Origin: Paenibacillus sp. Root52
GTDB taxonomy: Bacteria > Bacillota > Bacilli > Paenibacillales > Paenibacillaceae
Assembly: GCF_001426865.1 (NCBI RefSeq)
Contig: NZ_LMFO01000023.1
Span: 62,001-126,000 of the forward strand
Length of the DNA stretch: 64,000 nt
Reading direction: 5' to 3'
This document shows positions 1-9,164 of the stretch, piece after piece. The notes below the pieces were generated by a model. The model made no database searches. It was not told the DNA's origin and worked only from the letters and a program-made list of their open reading frames with translations. The position numbers and the translations under genes were made by a program. Positions within the stretch are counted from its first letter, which is position 1; each line of letters begins with the position of its first letter.

Positions 1-2
1 AC

Positions 3-32
3 ATTCCAGATGAAGTGGTGCTGCTTCTATAA
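3..32 (+). CDS. Possible 3' end of a gene entering from the left
   Basis: Reading frame 3 gives nine codons ending in IPDEVVLLL and a TAA, followed by a hairpin at 56-85. This could be the tail of a plus-strand gene whose body lies outside the window. Frame 1 is also open here, up to a TAA at 52-54, so the frame is uncertain and no function can be given. Confidence 0.25.
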   Translation: MPDEVVLLL

Positions 33-55
33 CGATTCTATATTAACAAAGTAAA

Positions 56-85
56 GGGCATCCTTAGTTATAGCTGAGGATGCCC
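56..85. terminator. Intergenic hairpin, probable bidirectional terminator
   Basis: An inverted repeat with arms GGGCATCCT and AGGATGCCC closes on a short loop. It follows the possible gene end at 32 and precedes the 3' end of the deacetylase gene. T-runs on both sides are short, so it may act weakly in either direction. Confidence 0.6.
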
Positions 86-201
86 TTCTGTATTCAAGCA
101 GATAATATTTTTCTAAATTCTTATTTTGATGCAATTTATCTCAACGTCAACGTTTGCCCAAAACAACAGTTGATCCTGTCTCAACCTGTCATTAAACTCC
201 A

Positions 202-981
202 TTAGTAGCTTTTTGTTTTGAGATCATCCAAGTGTTTAAATACATATCCTTGTCGACGCGCTTCATCAATAATGGAACCGAGTGCTTCTGTGTTATCTTT
301 GGAAACCGAGTGTAACAGAATAACCGCTCCTGGATGCAGCTGTTTCAGCACTTGTTGACGTGCATAATCCGCGCCTCGTTGTACATTGGTATCCCAGTCT
401 TTATACGCCACAGACCAGAATACATTCACATATCCCTGTGCGTGACTCTCTGCAAGTGTACGATTATTGAAAATGCCTCGCGGCGGACGTAAGAAACTCA
501 CTTGTTGTCCCGTTAATCGATTGATTTCAGTCTTGACTTGATCCAGCTCTGTTCGGATCTTATCATTCGAGATTCTAGTCATGTCTGGGTGGCTCCAGGA
601 ATGGTTGCCGACAACATGGCCTTCAGCTGCCATTCGTTTTACCAGCTCCGGCTGATCCTTCAGATAATGTCCTGTAACAAAGAAAGCCGCAGGCACTTTT
701 TTATCCCGAAGTACATCCAGAATCGCTGGTGTAAACCCATTTTCATATCCGTTATCAAACGTGAGGTACAATTCTTTTTGCTTCGTATCCCCTAAGAAGA
801 TGGCATCATTTTGCTCTAAAATCGCCTTAAAACCTTCTTGATCGATCGAAGGTAACTGTCCATTTTGACTTTTTTTGAATCCGAAATGATATGCTCCGGT
901 CACCGGCGATGCTTCAATCTGTGCCGGCAGCGTGCAGGTTGCTACTATCGCTAACAGCACGTAAAGCACCAATCGCTTCAT
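202..981 (-). CDS. pdaA: PdaA-like polysaccharide (peptidoglycan) deacetylase
   Basis: 259 residues, with a signal peptide of about 24 residues (MKRLVLYVLL...EAS) followed by a NodB-type carbohydrate esterase 4 fold. Visible motifs are LTFDNGYENG (TFDDG-like motif 1 with Asn at the third position), HSWSHPDM (HxxxH metal ligands), RPPRG (motif 3) and LLHSVS (motif 5). TFDNGYENG is typical of PdaA, the delta-lactam-biosynthetic de-N-acetylase that acts on muramic acid in spore cortex peptidoglycan outside the membrane. An upstream in-frame ATG at 1026 exists, but AGGGGCGAG lies just before the ATG at 981, so 981 is preferred. It appears monocistronic. Confidence 0.88.
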   Translation of the reverse strand: MKRLVLYVLLAIVATCTLPAQIEASPVTGAYHFGFKKSQNGQLPSIDQEGFKAILEQNDAIFLGDTKQKELYLTFDNGYENGFTPAILDVLRDKKVPAAFFVTGHYLKDQPELVKRMAAEGHVVGNHSWSHPDMTRISNDKIRTELDQVKTEINRLTGQQVSFLRPPRGIFNNRTLAESHAQGYVNVFWSVAYKDWDTNVQRGADYARQQVLKQLHPGAVILLHSVSKDNTEALGSIIDEARRQGYVFKHLDDLKTKSY

Positions 982-1073
982 CCAACTCGCCCCTGTTCCT
1001 GAGTATTGTTTATTTAATACAAACACCTACAGGTAATATGCCTCAGGGACAGCAAATATATGTATTTGGGTTC

Positions 1074-1880
1074 TTAGTAACAGTATATGGCTTCATGAAC
1101 GTATTGGACAAATTGTTGAAGTTCTGCACCGGGTAGTAAAGAAAACTGGCATTGTTTAACGTCTTTTTTGATCATGTCCAATTGAACTCCCCTTTCAGAA
1201 CGCGTCACCTTGAGGTCTATGTCCATTGCACCCGATAACGTAATCGTTAATGTATCTTCGCTGAGAGAATGAGAGGACATATGCTTCATCCAATCTTGCA
1301 ACTGAAGTAACACTTGAATATCGAGGTAAAATTCATATATGGCTCCCCCGCGCACCTTACCCTCTATCAACTGTTTATGCATCATGACGATATGGAAGCG
1401 ACGGTCTATAATTTCATACTCAAACTGCGTTGTTGATTGCGGAGAATATAGCGTAACACGTTCGTGGCAGCAATAGTCTTCATCCTTTTGCACACCTAGT
1501 AGAGATACTTGATCCGTAATAACTCTATAAATGGCACCTAAATCTTCTCCATTGGTCAGGAATGAACAGTCATCCATATGAAATGAAATTCCAAGGTGAT
1601 CTTGTCCGATTTTTTGAATAACTAATTTGCGTTTAACGCCATCACTGCATTTTATACGCAGGGAAGATGAGAGCGTACTCCCAACGATCATCTTTGGGGT
1701 CAACAATTTTTGCAGCTTTTGCATCTGTTTAATCTCCATGACAAAAGCATATGACCCTGATGTATGAAGCGTTTCGTATGTATGTGCCAAATAGAATAAT
1801 AAGCCTCGCTTGATCGAAACGATCTGCATATAGGTTTCTTGATTTTGCTGAGAATGCCATGTCGTAATACTTACTTTCAT
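1074..1880 (-). CDS. Protein of unknown function, 268 residues
   Basis: The start is supported by GGTGGAGG nine bases upstream. The protein has no signal peptide, no clear membrane segment and no motif I recognise. It is mixed alpha/beta, with three Cys residues near the middle (SFLTN region and DYCCHE) and a conserved-looking segment RRFHIVMMHKQLIEGKVRGG. It lies between pdaA and a membrane glycosyltransferase on the same strand, but the hairpin at 1967-2001 separates it from the latter. No function is proposed. Confidence 0.7.
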   Translation of the reverse strand: MKVSITTWHSQQNQETYMQIVSIKRGLLFYLAHTYETLHTSGSYAFVMEIKQMQKLQKLLTPKMIVGSTLSSSLRIKCSDGVKRKLVIQKIGQDHLGISFHMDDCSFLTNGEDLGAIYRVITDQVSLLGVQKDEDYCCHERVTLYSPQSTTQFEYEIIDRRFHIVMMHKQLIEGKVRGGAIYEFYLDIQVLLQLQDWMKHMSSHSLSEDTLTITLSGAMDIDLKVTRSERGVQLDMIKKDVKQCQFSLLPGAELQQFVQYVHEAIYCY

Positions 1881-1966
1881 ACAAAGAAACCTCCACCTAA
1901 GCTGTTACTGCTTTAAGCCTTCAATTCGATATAGTTCAATTCAACCTCATATAGTATACCAAAAAA

Positions 1967-2001
1967 AGAGTCCCTCGGAGCCTGAGATTCCGATGACTCT
2001 T
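1967..2001 (-). terminator. Rho-independent terminator of the glycosyltransferase gene
   Basis: On the minus strand, AGAGTC...TCGGA arms form a stem closed by about 10 bases and are followed by a run of seven T. It lies just past the stop codon at 2012. Confidence 0.8.
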
Positions 2002-2011
2002 CCTCGTTTAA

Positions 2012-3241
2012 CTAAGCGCTGGCTTGAGCTTTCTCCACCTCTTGTAAACTTGTGCTCTTGGTATGCTCTGTCCTAATCCATACACGCTTCGTAAAAGTAA
2101 CCAACGCCCATATAAATAATGGAATGTAGGAATAACTAATGAAGAGCAGACTTGCATAAGATTTGAATAGATTGATCTTGTGAGATGCATCTCGGAGCGC
2201 AATACCAATATACACTACATTAAATAGAATCATCGCTCCATATAACCACATCGGCACAAATGGATCATACAATTGGTTTCCAAATACCAGAGTTATATAA
2301 AACATCACACTCATTGCTGTAGCGACAACTACTTTCCCTGGGTTAAGAAGATACATCGCCCCATCAATCGCTGACATGTCACGCTTCGTGATACCTCTCC
2401 AGATCAGTGGAAAAGCATATTTGAAACATACGTCCCAATGCCCCCGAGCCCAACGTAAACGCTGAACACAGCTGAACCAGAAATTCGTTGGTTTCTCGTC
2501 ATACACTTTGGCGTAATGAGACCAATGGGTTTTAACGCCTTTCAACAATGCCTGCATGGTGAACTCTAAATCTTCGGTTAAGCTGCGCGCAGTCCAACCG
2601 ATCTCGTTAAACAATTGGCGTTCCACGCAGAATCCTGTGCCACCAATTGCATTTCCGAGCCCCAATCGAGATTTGGCTAACTGCCACGAGCGATTCATCA
2701 TATAATAACTGGTTGCATAAGACATCGTAATAAAATTATCCTTAGGATTCTTTGTATCCAGATAACATTGAATGATCCGGTGGCCTGCGATGAGATGGTT
2801 ATTCATTTCTTTAAGGTAGTTCGGAGTTACCAAGTTATCTGCATCAAAAACGCAAATTCCTTCATAATCATCAAGGTCGATCATATCTAGTGCGTATTTC
2901 ATCGCATACGGCTTGCCTTTAGGTTCACCAGGCATATAATAGTGTTCCAGCACAATGACTTCCTTTTCACGACCAATATCGGCGGTGCGATCAGAGCAAT
3001 TATCGGCAATGAGACAAATATCGAATAACTCCGCTGGATAATCAATCATCTTCAGATTGTCTAGTAGATCTCCGATCACAACCTCCTCGTTATGAGCAGG
3101 AACAAGTAGCAAAAACCGACTCTTTGCAGCACGCATTTCCATCGGTTTCGCTTTGCCGAATCCAAACAACGATATGATAAACCAATACCCAAACCAGATT
3201 AAAATCACGACCTGCAGCGCGATCAAAATTGAACTTAACAT
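2012..3241 (-). CDS. Family 2 membrane glycosyltransferase
   Basis: 409 residues. One N-terminal membrane segment (SILIALQVVILIWFGYWFIISLFG) precedes a GT-A catalytic domain with LLVPAHNEEVVIG, CVFDADN (DxD-like), TEDLEF and QRLRWARGHW (the QxxRW motif of processive inverting transferases). Three or four C-terminal membrane segments follow. This is the layout of cellulose, hyaluronan or poly-N-acetylglucosamine synthase-like enzymes, which build a polymer at the membrane. The donor and product cannot be read from sequence. The frame is open to 3382, but no ribosome site precedes the early ATGs. GGAGAG lies upstream of the ATG at 3241. Divergent from cysC. Confidence 0.85.
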   Translation of the reverse strand: MLSSILIALQVVILIWFGYWFIISLFGFGKAKPMEMRAAKSRFLLLVPAHNEEVVIGDLLDNLKMIDYPAELFDICLIADNCSDRTADIGREKEVIVLEHYYMPGEPKGKPYAMKYALDMIDLDDYEGICVFDADNLVTPNYLKEMNNHLIAGHRIIQCYLDTKNPKDNFITMSYATSYYMMNRSWQLAKSRLGLGNAIGGTGFCVERQLFNEIGWTARSLTEDLEFTMQALLKGVKTHWSHYAKVYDEKPTNFWFSCVQRLRWARGHWDVCFKYAFPLIWRGITKRDMSAIDGAMYLLNPGKVVVATAMSVMFYITLVFGNQLYDPFVPMWLYGAMILFNVVYIGIALRDASHKINLFKSYASLLFISYSYIPLFIWALVTFTKRVWIRTEHTKSTSLQEVEKAQASA

Positions 3242-3403
3242 GCTCCCTATGATCTCTCCATTCCATACCATATTATGATGCAGAAATAGGTTGTTACTTG
3301 AGAATAAATACCTTACATAGCCTATGATTGATAGGTATAATTTGATGCTACAATCTTGAAAAGATGTTAAAATATTATACATATTCTACATAGGAAGAGG
3401 CGG

Positions 3404-4048
3404 ATGTCTGTGACGAGAGAAGAACGTAATATTACCTGGCAACAATCCAGCTTAGATCGACAAGAACGCGAGTATCGCAATGGTCACCGCAGCCGTACAC
3501 TGTGGTTCACAGGTCTTTCCGGTGCAGGGAAGTCCTCCCTTGCCTTTGCGTTAGAGAAGCATCTGTACGACGCAGGAATACGTTGTTATGTGCTGGATGG
3601 GGATAATGTGCGTCATGGACTTAATCGGGATCTTGGTTTTACCGCCACGGATCGTCAAGAGAACCTACGCCGTATTGGTGAAGTATCTAAGCTGATGGTG
3701 GATGCTGGACTGATTGTTCTCTCAGCTTTTATTTCTCCTCACGCAGAGGATCGCGAAATGGTCAAGCAGTTATTTGAGCCTGGTGATTTTATTGAAATCT
3801 ATGTTCGTTGTTCTATTGAGGAATGTGAGCGGCGTGATCCCAAAGGTTTATACAAGAAAGCTCGTAACGGGGATATCCCCCATTTCACTGGAATCTCCGC
3901 ACCTTATGATATTCCTGAGGAACCTTCGCTCATTATCGATACGGAACTGCTCTCTTTGGACGAAGCTGTAGCTGAGATCGTAAGACATCTAGAGCAGACC
4001 GGTTCTCTACAACTTCCTCTGTCTACAACCACGAACCGGAACGGATAA
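3404..4048 (+). CDS. cysC: Adenylylsulfate (APS) kinase
   Basis: 214 residues. It has a P-loop GLSGAGKSS at 37-45, DGDNVRHGLNRDLGF (APS binding) and SAFISPHAEDRE around the phosphate-transfer serine. The enzyme phosphorylates APS with ATP to give PAPS, the sulfuryl donor for sulfotransferases. Length and motifs fit a full APS kinase without a fused sulfurylase. No other sulfate-assimilation gene (sat, cysH, cysN) lies in the window. It sits 170 bp from the 3' end of the lasso cluster and points toward it. That cluster begins with a sulfotransferase, so a role in PAPS supply is plausible but inferred. Confidence 0.93.
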   Translation: MSVTREERNITWQQSSLDRQEREYRNGHRSRTLWFTGLSGAGKSSLAFALEKHLYDAGIRCYVLDGDNVRHGLNRDLGFTATDRQENLRRIGEVSKLMVDAGLIVLSAFISPHAEDREMVKQLFEPGDFIEIYVRCSIEECERRDPKGLYKKARNGDIPHFTGISAPYDIPEEPSLIIDTELLSLDEAVAEIVRHLEQTGSLQLPLSTTTNRNG

Positions 4049-4135
4049 ACTCATATGGCAGTTTTTATGTTCAAAGATTGAAGGTAGAAGGTATTACGTT
4101 GTATGTGTCAGTTCGCAGACACATGTTAAAGATAT

Positions 4136-4163
4136 GAGGCGCAGCTATAGTCTGCGCCTCTTT
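4136..4163 (+). terminator. Terminator of cysC
   Basis: GAGGCGCAG and CTGCGCCTC form a 9-bp stem with a seven-base loop followed by TTT. A second small inverted repeat (ATGTGTC/GACACAT, 4103-4124) precedes it. The element separates cysC from the convergent lasso cluster. Confidence 0.75.
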
Positions 4164-4218
4164 ACCATGCACAACATGAAATAATGCTTACACCCTCTCA
4201 ACACCTATTGCCCTCCAC

Positions 4219-6123
4219 CTACTGACCTACTACTCCTGCCTGCATGTTGAGCAACTTACTGAAGGTTCCTACAGGATCGGTGGACAGCTGCTGGTAGCCG
4301 CCCTGCTGAATAACCTGGCCTTCATCCAGGACAATGACACGATCGGCTGTACGAATAGTAGACAAACGATGGGCAATAACGATGATCGTCACATGCCCTC
4401 TTAAGCGTTCGAGCGCTTCATGAATATGTTGTTCATTTTCACTGTCTAATGCACTTGTCGCTTCATCTAATACCAGCATGGAAGGATTGCGTAACATCAC
4501 ACGAGCAAGCACTAACCGTTGACGTTCACCGCCGGATAACCTTATGCCACGATCACCAATAACCGTATCTAGACCCTGTGGTAATTTACGTACAAAGGAC
4601 GCCGAAGACGAGAACTGCAACGCTTGCCACATCTGTTCTTCGCTGGCTTCTGGGTCAACTAAACGTAAGTTTTCACGAATGCTGGTATGAAACAAAAATG
4701 GATCTTGGGGCACATACCCAATGGAGCTTCGCCATGCAAGCAATGAGCTTTCGGTGAGAGGTTCACCATCAATAAGAATCTGACCACTCTCTGGTCGAAT
4801 CAGACCCATAATAAGATCGATCAGAGTACTCTTTCCCGCACCAGATTTACCTACAATAGCCGTCATGCCTTTAGCCGGGACTGTGACATTCGCTTCACGA
4901 AGAGCATACGTATTACTTCCTTCATAACGATAATTCACATGCTCACAGCTAATGGAGCGCAGTAATTCCAAGGGCTGAATGGGACGCATATCCTCCACCA
5001 TACCACTTGTGCTCACTTGGGCTTGGGCTTTCATCCGCATGGAACGCGGACCAGGACTGGACTTATCAGAGTCAGGCTGATATGCCGCACCTGTGAGGGT
5101 ATTATGTATTTCACGACTTTTCTCCGTCTCCAGCTGTAACTCACGAACAATCCGAAATGCGGGCAGCATGGAGCTGATATACTCCAGATTAGACTGGATC
5201 GAAGTGAATCTCGGCCACAAACGAGAGAAAATAAGAATAATAAGCAGCAGACTTGCTGGGGGTACATTTAGGACACGCATCGAGAGATAGATGAACGCAG
5301 CAATAATTACGGCTGAAGATACCTTGTGGATAAACTGAGTTCCACTATTAAGCTTGCTAAACTGGATAACATTACGCTCGATTCGTTTGCACATGCCGTC
5401 AAACCAATTAATATGAGAATTTTCGAGCATGTTACTTTTGATATCTTTTATCCCGTTAAAATGTTCTGTTAACCCGTGGTAATAATGTTGCGAGAATTCA
5501 GATGTCTGATCTCCGATTTGCTTAGCACGTTTGACGAACTTCCTTAGAACGAAGAACAGCACTAATCCACAAACCAGTACAAGTGTGGTTAGTTTGGCTG
5601 ATAACCAGAAAGCAAGACCGATCTGAATACCCGTAAAGATTAACGAGGCCGCCATTTGCAGCATAATATTCGTACCTTGGCTAACCCGTGCCAGTTCAGT
5701 CGTTAATATATGGTTAAAATCGGATTTTCTTTTTCGGAGAAAAAAAGGCCAGCCCGCCGCGAGGATTGAACGATAGGTTTCTAGGCGTAGTGTCCGTATA
5801 AACTGCTGCTGGATTTTGGTGTTTCGAATCGTCTGCAGACGCTGCAACCATGCCTGACCTGAGAGGATAACAACAAAAGTTATAAGTACCAGGAGCAACT
5901 GATTGTTCTGAGATAACCCACTTAAGGCATCAGAGATCCACGGGATCTGAATACCGGCCGAATTCAGCTGGAATACTCCAATTAAGCTCAACATCGGAAC
6001 TAACATATAAATGCCGATGCCTTCCATCAAGCTGATACTGATCATCCCCAGTAGATTCCAATAGAGTACGGGTCCAGTTACACTACGTAATTTACGCATA
6101 TAAAATTGAAGTTCTGAGAGCAT
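4219..6123 (-). CDS. Lasso-peptide ABC exporter (fused permease/ATPase, D protein)
   Basis: 634 residues. An N-terminal transmembrane domain of about six helices (1-330) is followed by a nucleotide-binding domain with Walker A GKSGAGKST, signature LSGGERQRLVLARV and Walker B MLVLDEATS. The H-loop lies at IVIAHRLST. This is the half-transporter type that exports mature lasso peptides and gives self-immunity. The ATG follows AAAGGGGATAACACG, and the gene begins 4 bp after the stop of the nucleotidyltransferase gene, so the two are cotranscribed. It is the last gene of the cluster. About 60 residues between the two domains are low-complexity and Ser/Pro-rich. Confidence 0.9.
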   Translation of the reverse strand: MLSELQFYMRKLRSVTGPVLYWNLLGMISISLMEGIGIYMLVPMLSLIGVFQLNSAGIQIPWISDALSGLSQNNQLLLVLITFVVILSGQAWLQRLQTIRNTKIQQQFIRTLRLETYRSILAAGWPFFLRKRKSDFNHILTTELARVSQGTNIMLQMAASLIFTGIQIGLAFWLSAKLTTLVLVCGLVLFFVLRKFVKRAKQIGDQTSEFSQHYYHGLTEHFNGIKDIKSNMLENSHINWFDGMCKRIERNVIQFSKLNSGTQFIHKVSSAVIIAAFIYLSMRVLNVPPASLLLIILIFSRLWPRFTSIQSNLEYISSMLPAFRIVRELQLETEKSREIHNTLTGAAYQPDSDKSSPGPRSMRMKAQAQVSTSGMVEDMRPIQPLELLRSISCEHVNYRYEGSNTYALREANVTVPAKGMTAIVGKSGAGKSTLIDLIMGLIRPESGQILIDGEPLTESSLLAWRSSIGYVPQDPFLFHTSIRENLRLVDPEASEEQMWQALQFSSSASFVRKLPQGLDTVIGDRGIRLSGGERQRLVLARVMLRNPSMLVLDEATSALDSENEQHIHEALERLRGHVTIIVIAHRLSTIRTADRVIVLDEGQVIQQGGYQQLSTDPVGTFSKLLNMQAGVVGQ

Positions 6124-6127
6124 CGTG

Positions 6128-7315
6128 TTATCCCCTTTCCGCCATCGTGTTCCTTTTCATTCGACGCCAGAACCAGAGGAACGGACGTAACGGAAAATAT
6201 AAAAAGTGCAAATAACGTGGAAGCGGAAACTGTTCCACATCCCAAGTGCTTGGATACAATCGTTCAATGAAAAAAAACATTTTCTGTCTCCGACTTCTCA
6301 GCGCAAACAGATAGGACTGGTAACTCTTCACGTGTGCAGGGCTTTCAACCATCTCATGCATAAACAGCACACCGTGTCTTGCAAGCCGATCTCCTGTCTT
6401 GGAATTCAGGGATAACAGCGTATGATAGCTCGAATTCAGAGGTGTATTCAGCAGAGCTGAGACTAATCGCAGAGCTTGCGTTCCAATCGCCATACGTCCC
6501 TCCGCTTTCAGACGTTTCGTTAGAAGATTCGTATCCATCGGCATCGTACGGATCATCTGATCAATATCCAAGAGCCAGCGTAATCGGAACCAGCCGTGTC
6601 TTGCACCATGTGTCACCAGGTAAACCCATAGATCTTCTCTCTCCAGCATTCGAACAGGAGTTTGAGTATACGGGCTCAATCGGCTTCGTTTCCACAACAC
6701 CTCAAAATCTGACTCTTTGCCGGAATCTGGATTCAGGCGCCAATGAACCTCTACCTGTGTTCGTTTGACCGGATGCATATAACACACATGATGTTCTCGC
6801 CATTTCCAGCTCTGAACTGCGGTAATACGTCTGCCTTCCTTCGTTACATACCCAAGGGTCTCTAGCACTTCCTCTGCGGCTGCTACATTCTCCAAAGGAA
6901 TAAGGATATCCAGATCCTTCGATGTACGCATCGATATCTCGCCATACAGATCGTGAGCGAGAGCTGGTCCCTTCAGTGTGATATTCCGAATTCCTTGTCC
7001 AGCCAAGGCACTGCATACATGCTCCATCTCTGCTGTTAGATGTAACATGCGAAATGTATTCGCCGTGTACTCCTGCCTGAAACTTTCCACAACGTTTGCT
7101 GGAACAAATGACATATTGCCATGTTTGATCTTTAGATATAGCACCGAATACAGCCGATGATGGTATACCAAGCGCATAAATAGATTCCAATCGATGTTCT
7201 CAGCCATCGCTTCTAGTGCTGATGGTTGAGTAGTTGGATCACTTTGGATCATGAACAACATCAGCTTGAGTTCCTGCGGGAACCCCGTTGTATAATCTTC
7301 AAATTCAAGATTCAT
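6128..7315 (-). CDS. Nucleotidyltransferase-fold protein of the lasso cluster (N protein)
   Basis: 395 residues of the NTP_transf_5 (uncharacterised nucleotidyltransferase) type. The core motif TLKGPALAHDLYGEISMRTSKDLDILIP contains the GG/GP...DxD pattern of the polymerase-beta fold, with catalytic Asp residues in KDLDILI. Related proteins accompany HPr-kinase-like enzymes in paeninodin-type lasso clusters and are thought to modify the phosphorylated peptide further; the donor here is unknown. The ATG at 7315 has GGGGAG seven bases upstream and overlaps the end of the B2 gene by 11 bp, which indicates translational coupling. An upstream in-frame start at 7366 lacks a good ribosome site. Confidence 0.85.
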   Translation of the reverse strand: MNLEFEDYTTGFPQELKLMLFMIQSDPTTQPSALEAMAENIDWNLFMRLVYHHRLYSVLYLKIKHGNMSFVPANVVESFRQEYTANTFRMLHLTAEMEHVCSALAGQGIRNITLKGPALAHDLYGEISMRTSKDLDILIPLENVAAAEEVLETLGYVTKEGRRITAVQSWKWREHHVCYMHPVKRTQVEVHWRLNPDSGKESDFEVLWKRSRLSPYTQTPVRMLEREDLWVYLVTHGARHGWFRLRWLLDIDQMIRTMPMDTNLLTKRLKAEGRMAIGTQALRLVSALLNTPLNSSYHTLLSLNSKTGDRLARHGVLFMHEMVESPAHVKSYQSYLFALRSRRQKMFFFIERLYPSTWDVEQFPLPRYLHFLYFPLRPFLWFWRRMKRNTMAERG

Positions 7316-7799
7316 AGACAATCTCCCCAGATCCCTTCTCTGAACATTGTTTGCCAAACACACCAACTACGGTGTATTGATCCATCGTGTCAGCTCCAGT
7401 CACGATCAGTTTCCCACTTCTGAGCCAGGCGTGAGCCATCATCTGTCCTTCTTTATTCCGAGCAGTTCCCATATAGAGCGTACTACTAATGTTTCGACGT
7501 TCTAGCATTTTCATTGCAGCAATAGCCATAACGAGACATCGGCTTTGCCAGGGTGTGATTTTGCTTGCGAGCATAATCGCTTTAGACACATTCCGTAAGG
7601 TGACGATTTGACTACGATTCAGACCAGTCATCGGGGTTTCATGCATGGGGATGCCGAGCCCTGGAGCAATTTTGGCGAATGGCATTGCTTTGAGAATGCG
7701 CGCCAGTCCGAGATAGAAGAATGCTTCCCACAACATAAGACGTAGAGTCCGTGTCAATGAGAAGTACGCTTTGATTTTGCGAACCATTTTCCGAAACAT
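7305..7799 (-). CDS. Lasso-peptide leader peptidase (B2, transglutaminase-like)
   Basis: 164 residues. The core shows WQSRCLVMAIAAMKML with the nucleophilic Cys, then MMAHAWLRSGKL with the His and a following Asp (TGADTMD). This gives the Cys-His-Asp triad of the transglutaminase-like leader peptidases that cut the precursor after the conserved Thr-X pair. It acts with the separate leader-binding B1 protein. The gene starts 4 bp after B1 and overlaps the nucleotidyltransferase gene at its 3' end. Confidence 0.9.
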   Translation of the reverse strand: MFRKMVRKIKAYFSLTRTLRLMLWEAFFYLGLARILKAMPFAKIAPGLGIPMHETPMTGLNRSQIVTLRNVSKAIMLASKITPWQSRCLVMAIAAMKMLERRNISSTLYMGTARNKEGQMMAHAWLRSGKLIVTGADTMDQYTVVGVFGKQCSEKGSGEIVYES

Positions 7800-7802
7800 T
7801 CT

Positions 7803-8102
7803 CTATGCTCCACGGGTGACGTTAATTAATCCCTCACGGGTCAAATGCTCCAAAAACTGAACAACCTGTACACGGCAAATCTCAGGCTCAATCTCATACT
7901 CGGAGGCAAGTGCATCCACCAGCTCCGCCAATGTGCGCTCTTCCGCAATCAACTCCCAGATGTGTCCCCCTGTACTGCCCAGATTGTAATATCTGCCACT
8001 TTGAATGCTCATCATGACCTTCTCACCGCCCATATCACTGACGAGATGGCCTTCCTTCTGTACAAAGCGATCCTGCTCTTGGATTGGTTGGGTCATATTC
8101 AT
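7803..8102 (-). CDS. PqqD-like leader-recognition protein (B1)
   Basis: 99 residues of the PqqD/RRE family: a winged-helix-like domain with GEKVMMSIQSGRYYNLGSTGGHIWELI, then a C-terminal helical part. It binds the leader peptide and presents it to B2. The ATG overlaps the stop of the kinase gene (ATGA-type junction). A second ATG lies two codons downstream and could be the real start. Split B1/B2 proteins are typical of Gram-positive lasso clusters. Confidence 0.92.
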   Translation of the reverse strand: MNMTQPIQEQDRFVQKEGHLVSDMGGEKVMMSIQSGRYYNLGSTGGHIWELIAEERTLAELVDALASEYEIEPEICRVQVVQFLEHLTREGLINVTRGA

Positions 8103-9046
8103 TGTTCTGTATACACTCCTTTGCGTACATGGTCTATGATCCGATCTACCATTTCAAACGCCGTAAAATCAGAGCCTGACCTCGTAATTCGGTGAACTTC
8201 TATACTTGCCGACAACCTAGAGACGGTCTCGAACAACCATTGTGCGAGTCCTTGACGTGATACAAGCGTGCTTCGAAACGTATGTGTACACAATAGATGC
8301 AACCGCTCCAATCCCGTGACTTCTGTCATTTGAATGCTTGCTGAAGCTTCCTCCGGCCTCGGGTCTAATTCGAATATTCCCGCAAGAGGAACAGCCCGAT
8401 CATGAAAATAATGCTGAACAGGTATCGCATATTTTGTTACCTCAGCATGAATGGTTGCATAGTTCTGTTCGTTCATCCCGAAACCATCTAAGCTAGATTG
8501 CCATAATTTCTGTTGAGGATATCCCGGCGATACAATGGCTCTTCCGCCTGCATCCCACGTCAGTGCAACCACATCATCGGTCATAAGCGGGTAACCGCGT
8601 GAGGCAAGTGCGGCCGATAATGTAGACTTTCCTGCACCAGAGTGACCAGCAAATGCATAAGCCCATCCATCAATGACTACAGCACTCCCATGAAGTGGAA
8701 GTATGCTACGCTGCATCATAATGACAGCCATACATGTGCCCAGAATGTATAAACGAACTTTTTTCTCTTCAGCTCCCGGTTCAGGAGATACCAGGATACG
8801 CTGTCCTTGCTCCATGAAGAAGAGTCCTGTTCCAGCTACCCGAAAAAATAGGCTTCCTACTCTGCATACAAAATTACTTTCCCCCACATCCCATGACTCC
8901 CACAGGGCAGTTAAGTCGGTGGACTCTATGTAAACGTCCGTGGTCTTCGTCATCAGTTCATGACCGTTTGGCACAATCCGGAGCTCGGGCATGTGAATCT
9001 GGCTTATCCAGTGTAATCCATAAGCTTCATAACGCAGAGACAACAT
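8099..9046 (-). CDS. HPr-kinase-like lasso-peptide tailoring kinase (K)
   Basis: 315 residues. A Walker A motif GHSGAGKST lies in the HPr kinase/PEPCK-like fold, followed by YPLMTDDVVAL with the conserved Asp pair. Homologues such as PadeK and ThcoK phosphorylate the C-terminal Ser of the lasso precursor. Here the precursor also ends in Ser. The protein lacks the HPr-kinase N-terminal domain and the P-Ser-HPr phosphorylase signature, so a true HprK role is unlikely. The ATG at 9046 is preceded by GGAGG at five bases; the open frame extends to 9112 without a ribosome site. The intergenic hairpins at 9165-9231 lie between it and the precursor gene. Confidence 0.9.
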   Translation of the reverse strand: MLSLRYEAYGLHWISQIHMPELRIVPNGHELMTKTTDVYIESTDLTALWESWDVGESNFVCRVGSLFFRVAGTGLFFMEQGQRILVSPEPGAEEKKVRLYILGTCMAVIMMQRSILPLHGSAVVIDGWAYAFAGHSGAGKSTLSAALASRGYPLMTDDVVALTWDAGGRAIVSPGYPQQKLWQSSLDGFGMNEQNYATIHAEVTKYAIPVQHYFHDRAVPLAGIFELDPRPEEASASIQMTEVTGLERLHLLCTHTFRSTLVSRQGLAQWLFETVSRLSASIEVHRITRSGSDFTAFEMVDRIIDHVRKGVYTEQ

Positions 9047-9164
9047 AAACGCCTCCTCTTGGCAAGTTATTAAACATGCATATTCAAAGCATCTGCTTGC
9101 AGCAGTAAGCATAAGAGCTAACGTATTTTTGAACGGTACGGCCTCTTAAAAAAAAGTAAAAAAA

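Noticed and set aside
6379..6768. Plus-strand ORF of 129 codons inside the nucleotidyltransferase gene
   Set aside because: It is a shadow of the minus-strand gene, without a start signal or recognisable domain.
8099..9046. Regulatory HPr kinase/phosphorylase
   Set aside because: Only the Walker A fold is shared. The HprK N-terminal domain and phosphorylase signature are missing, and the cluster context points to peptide tailoring.
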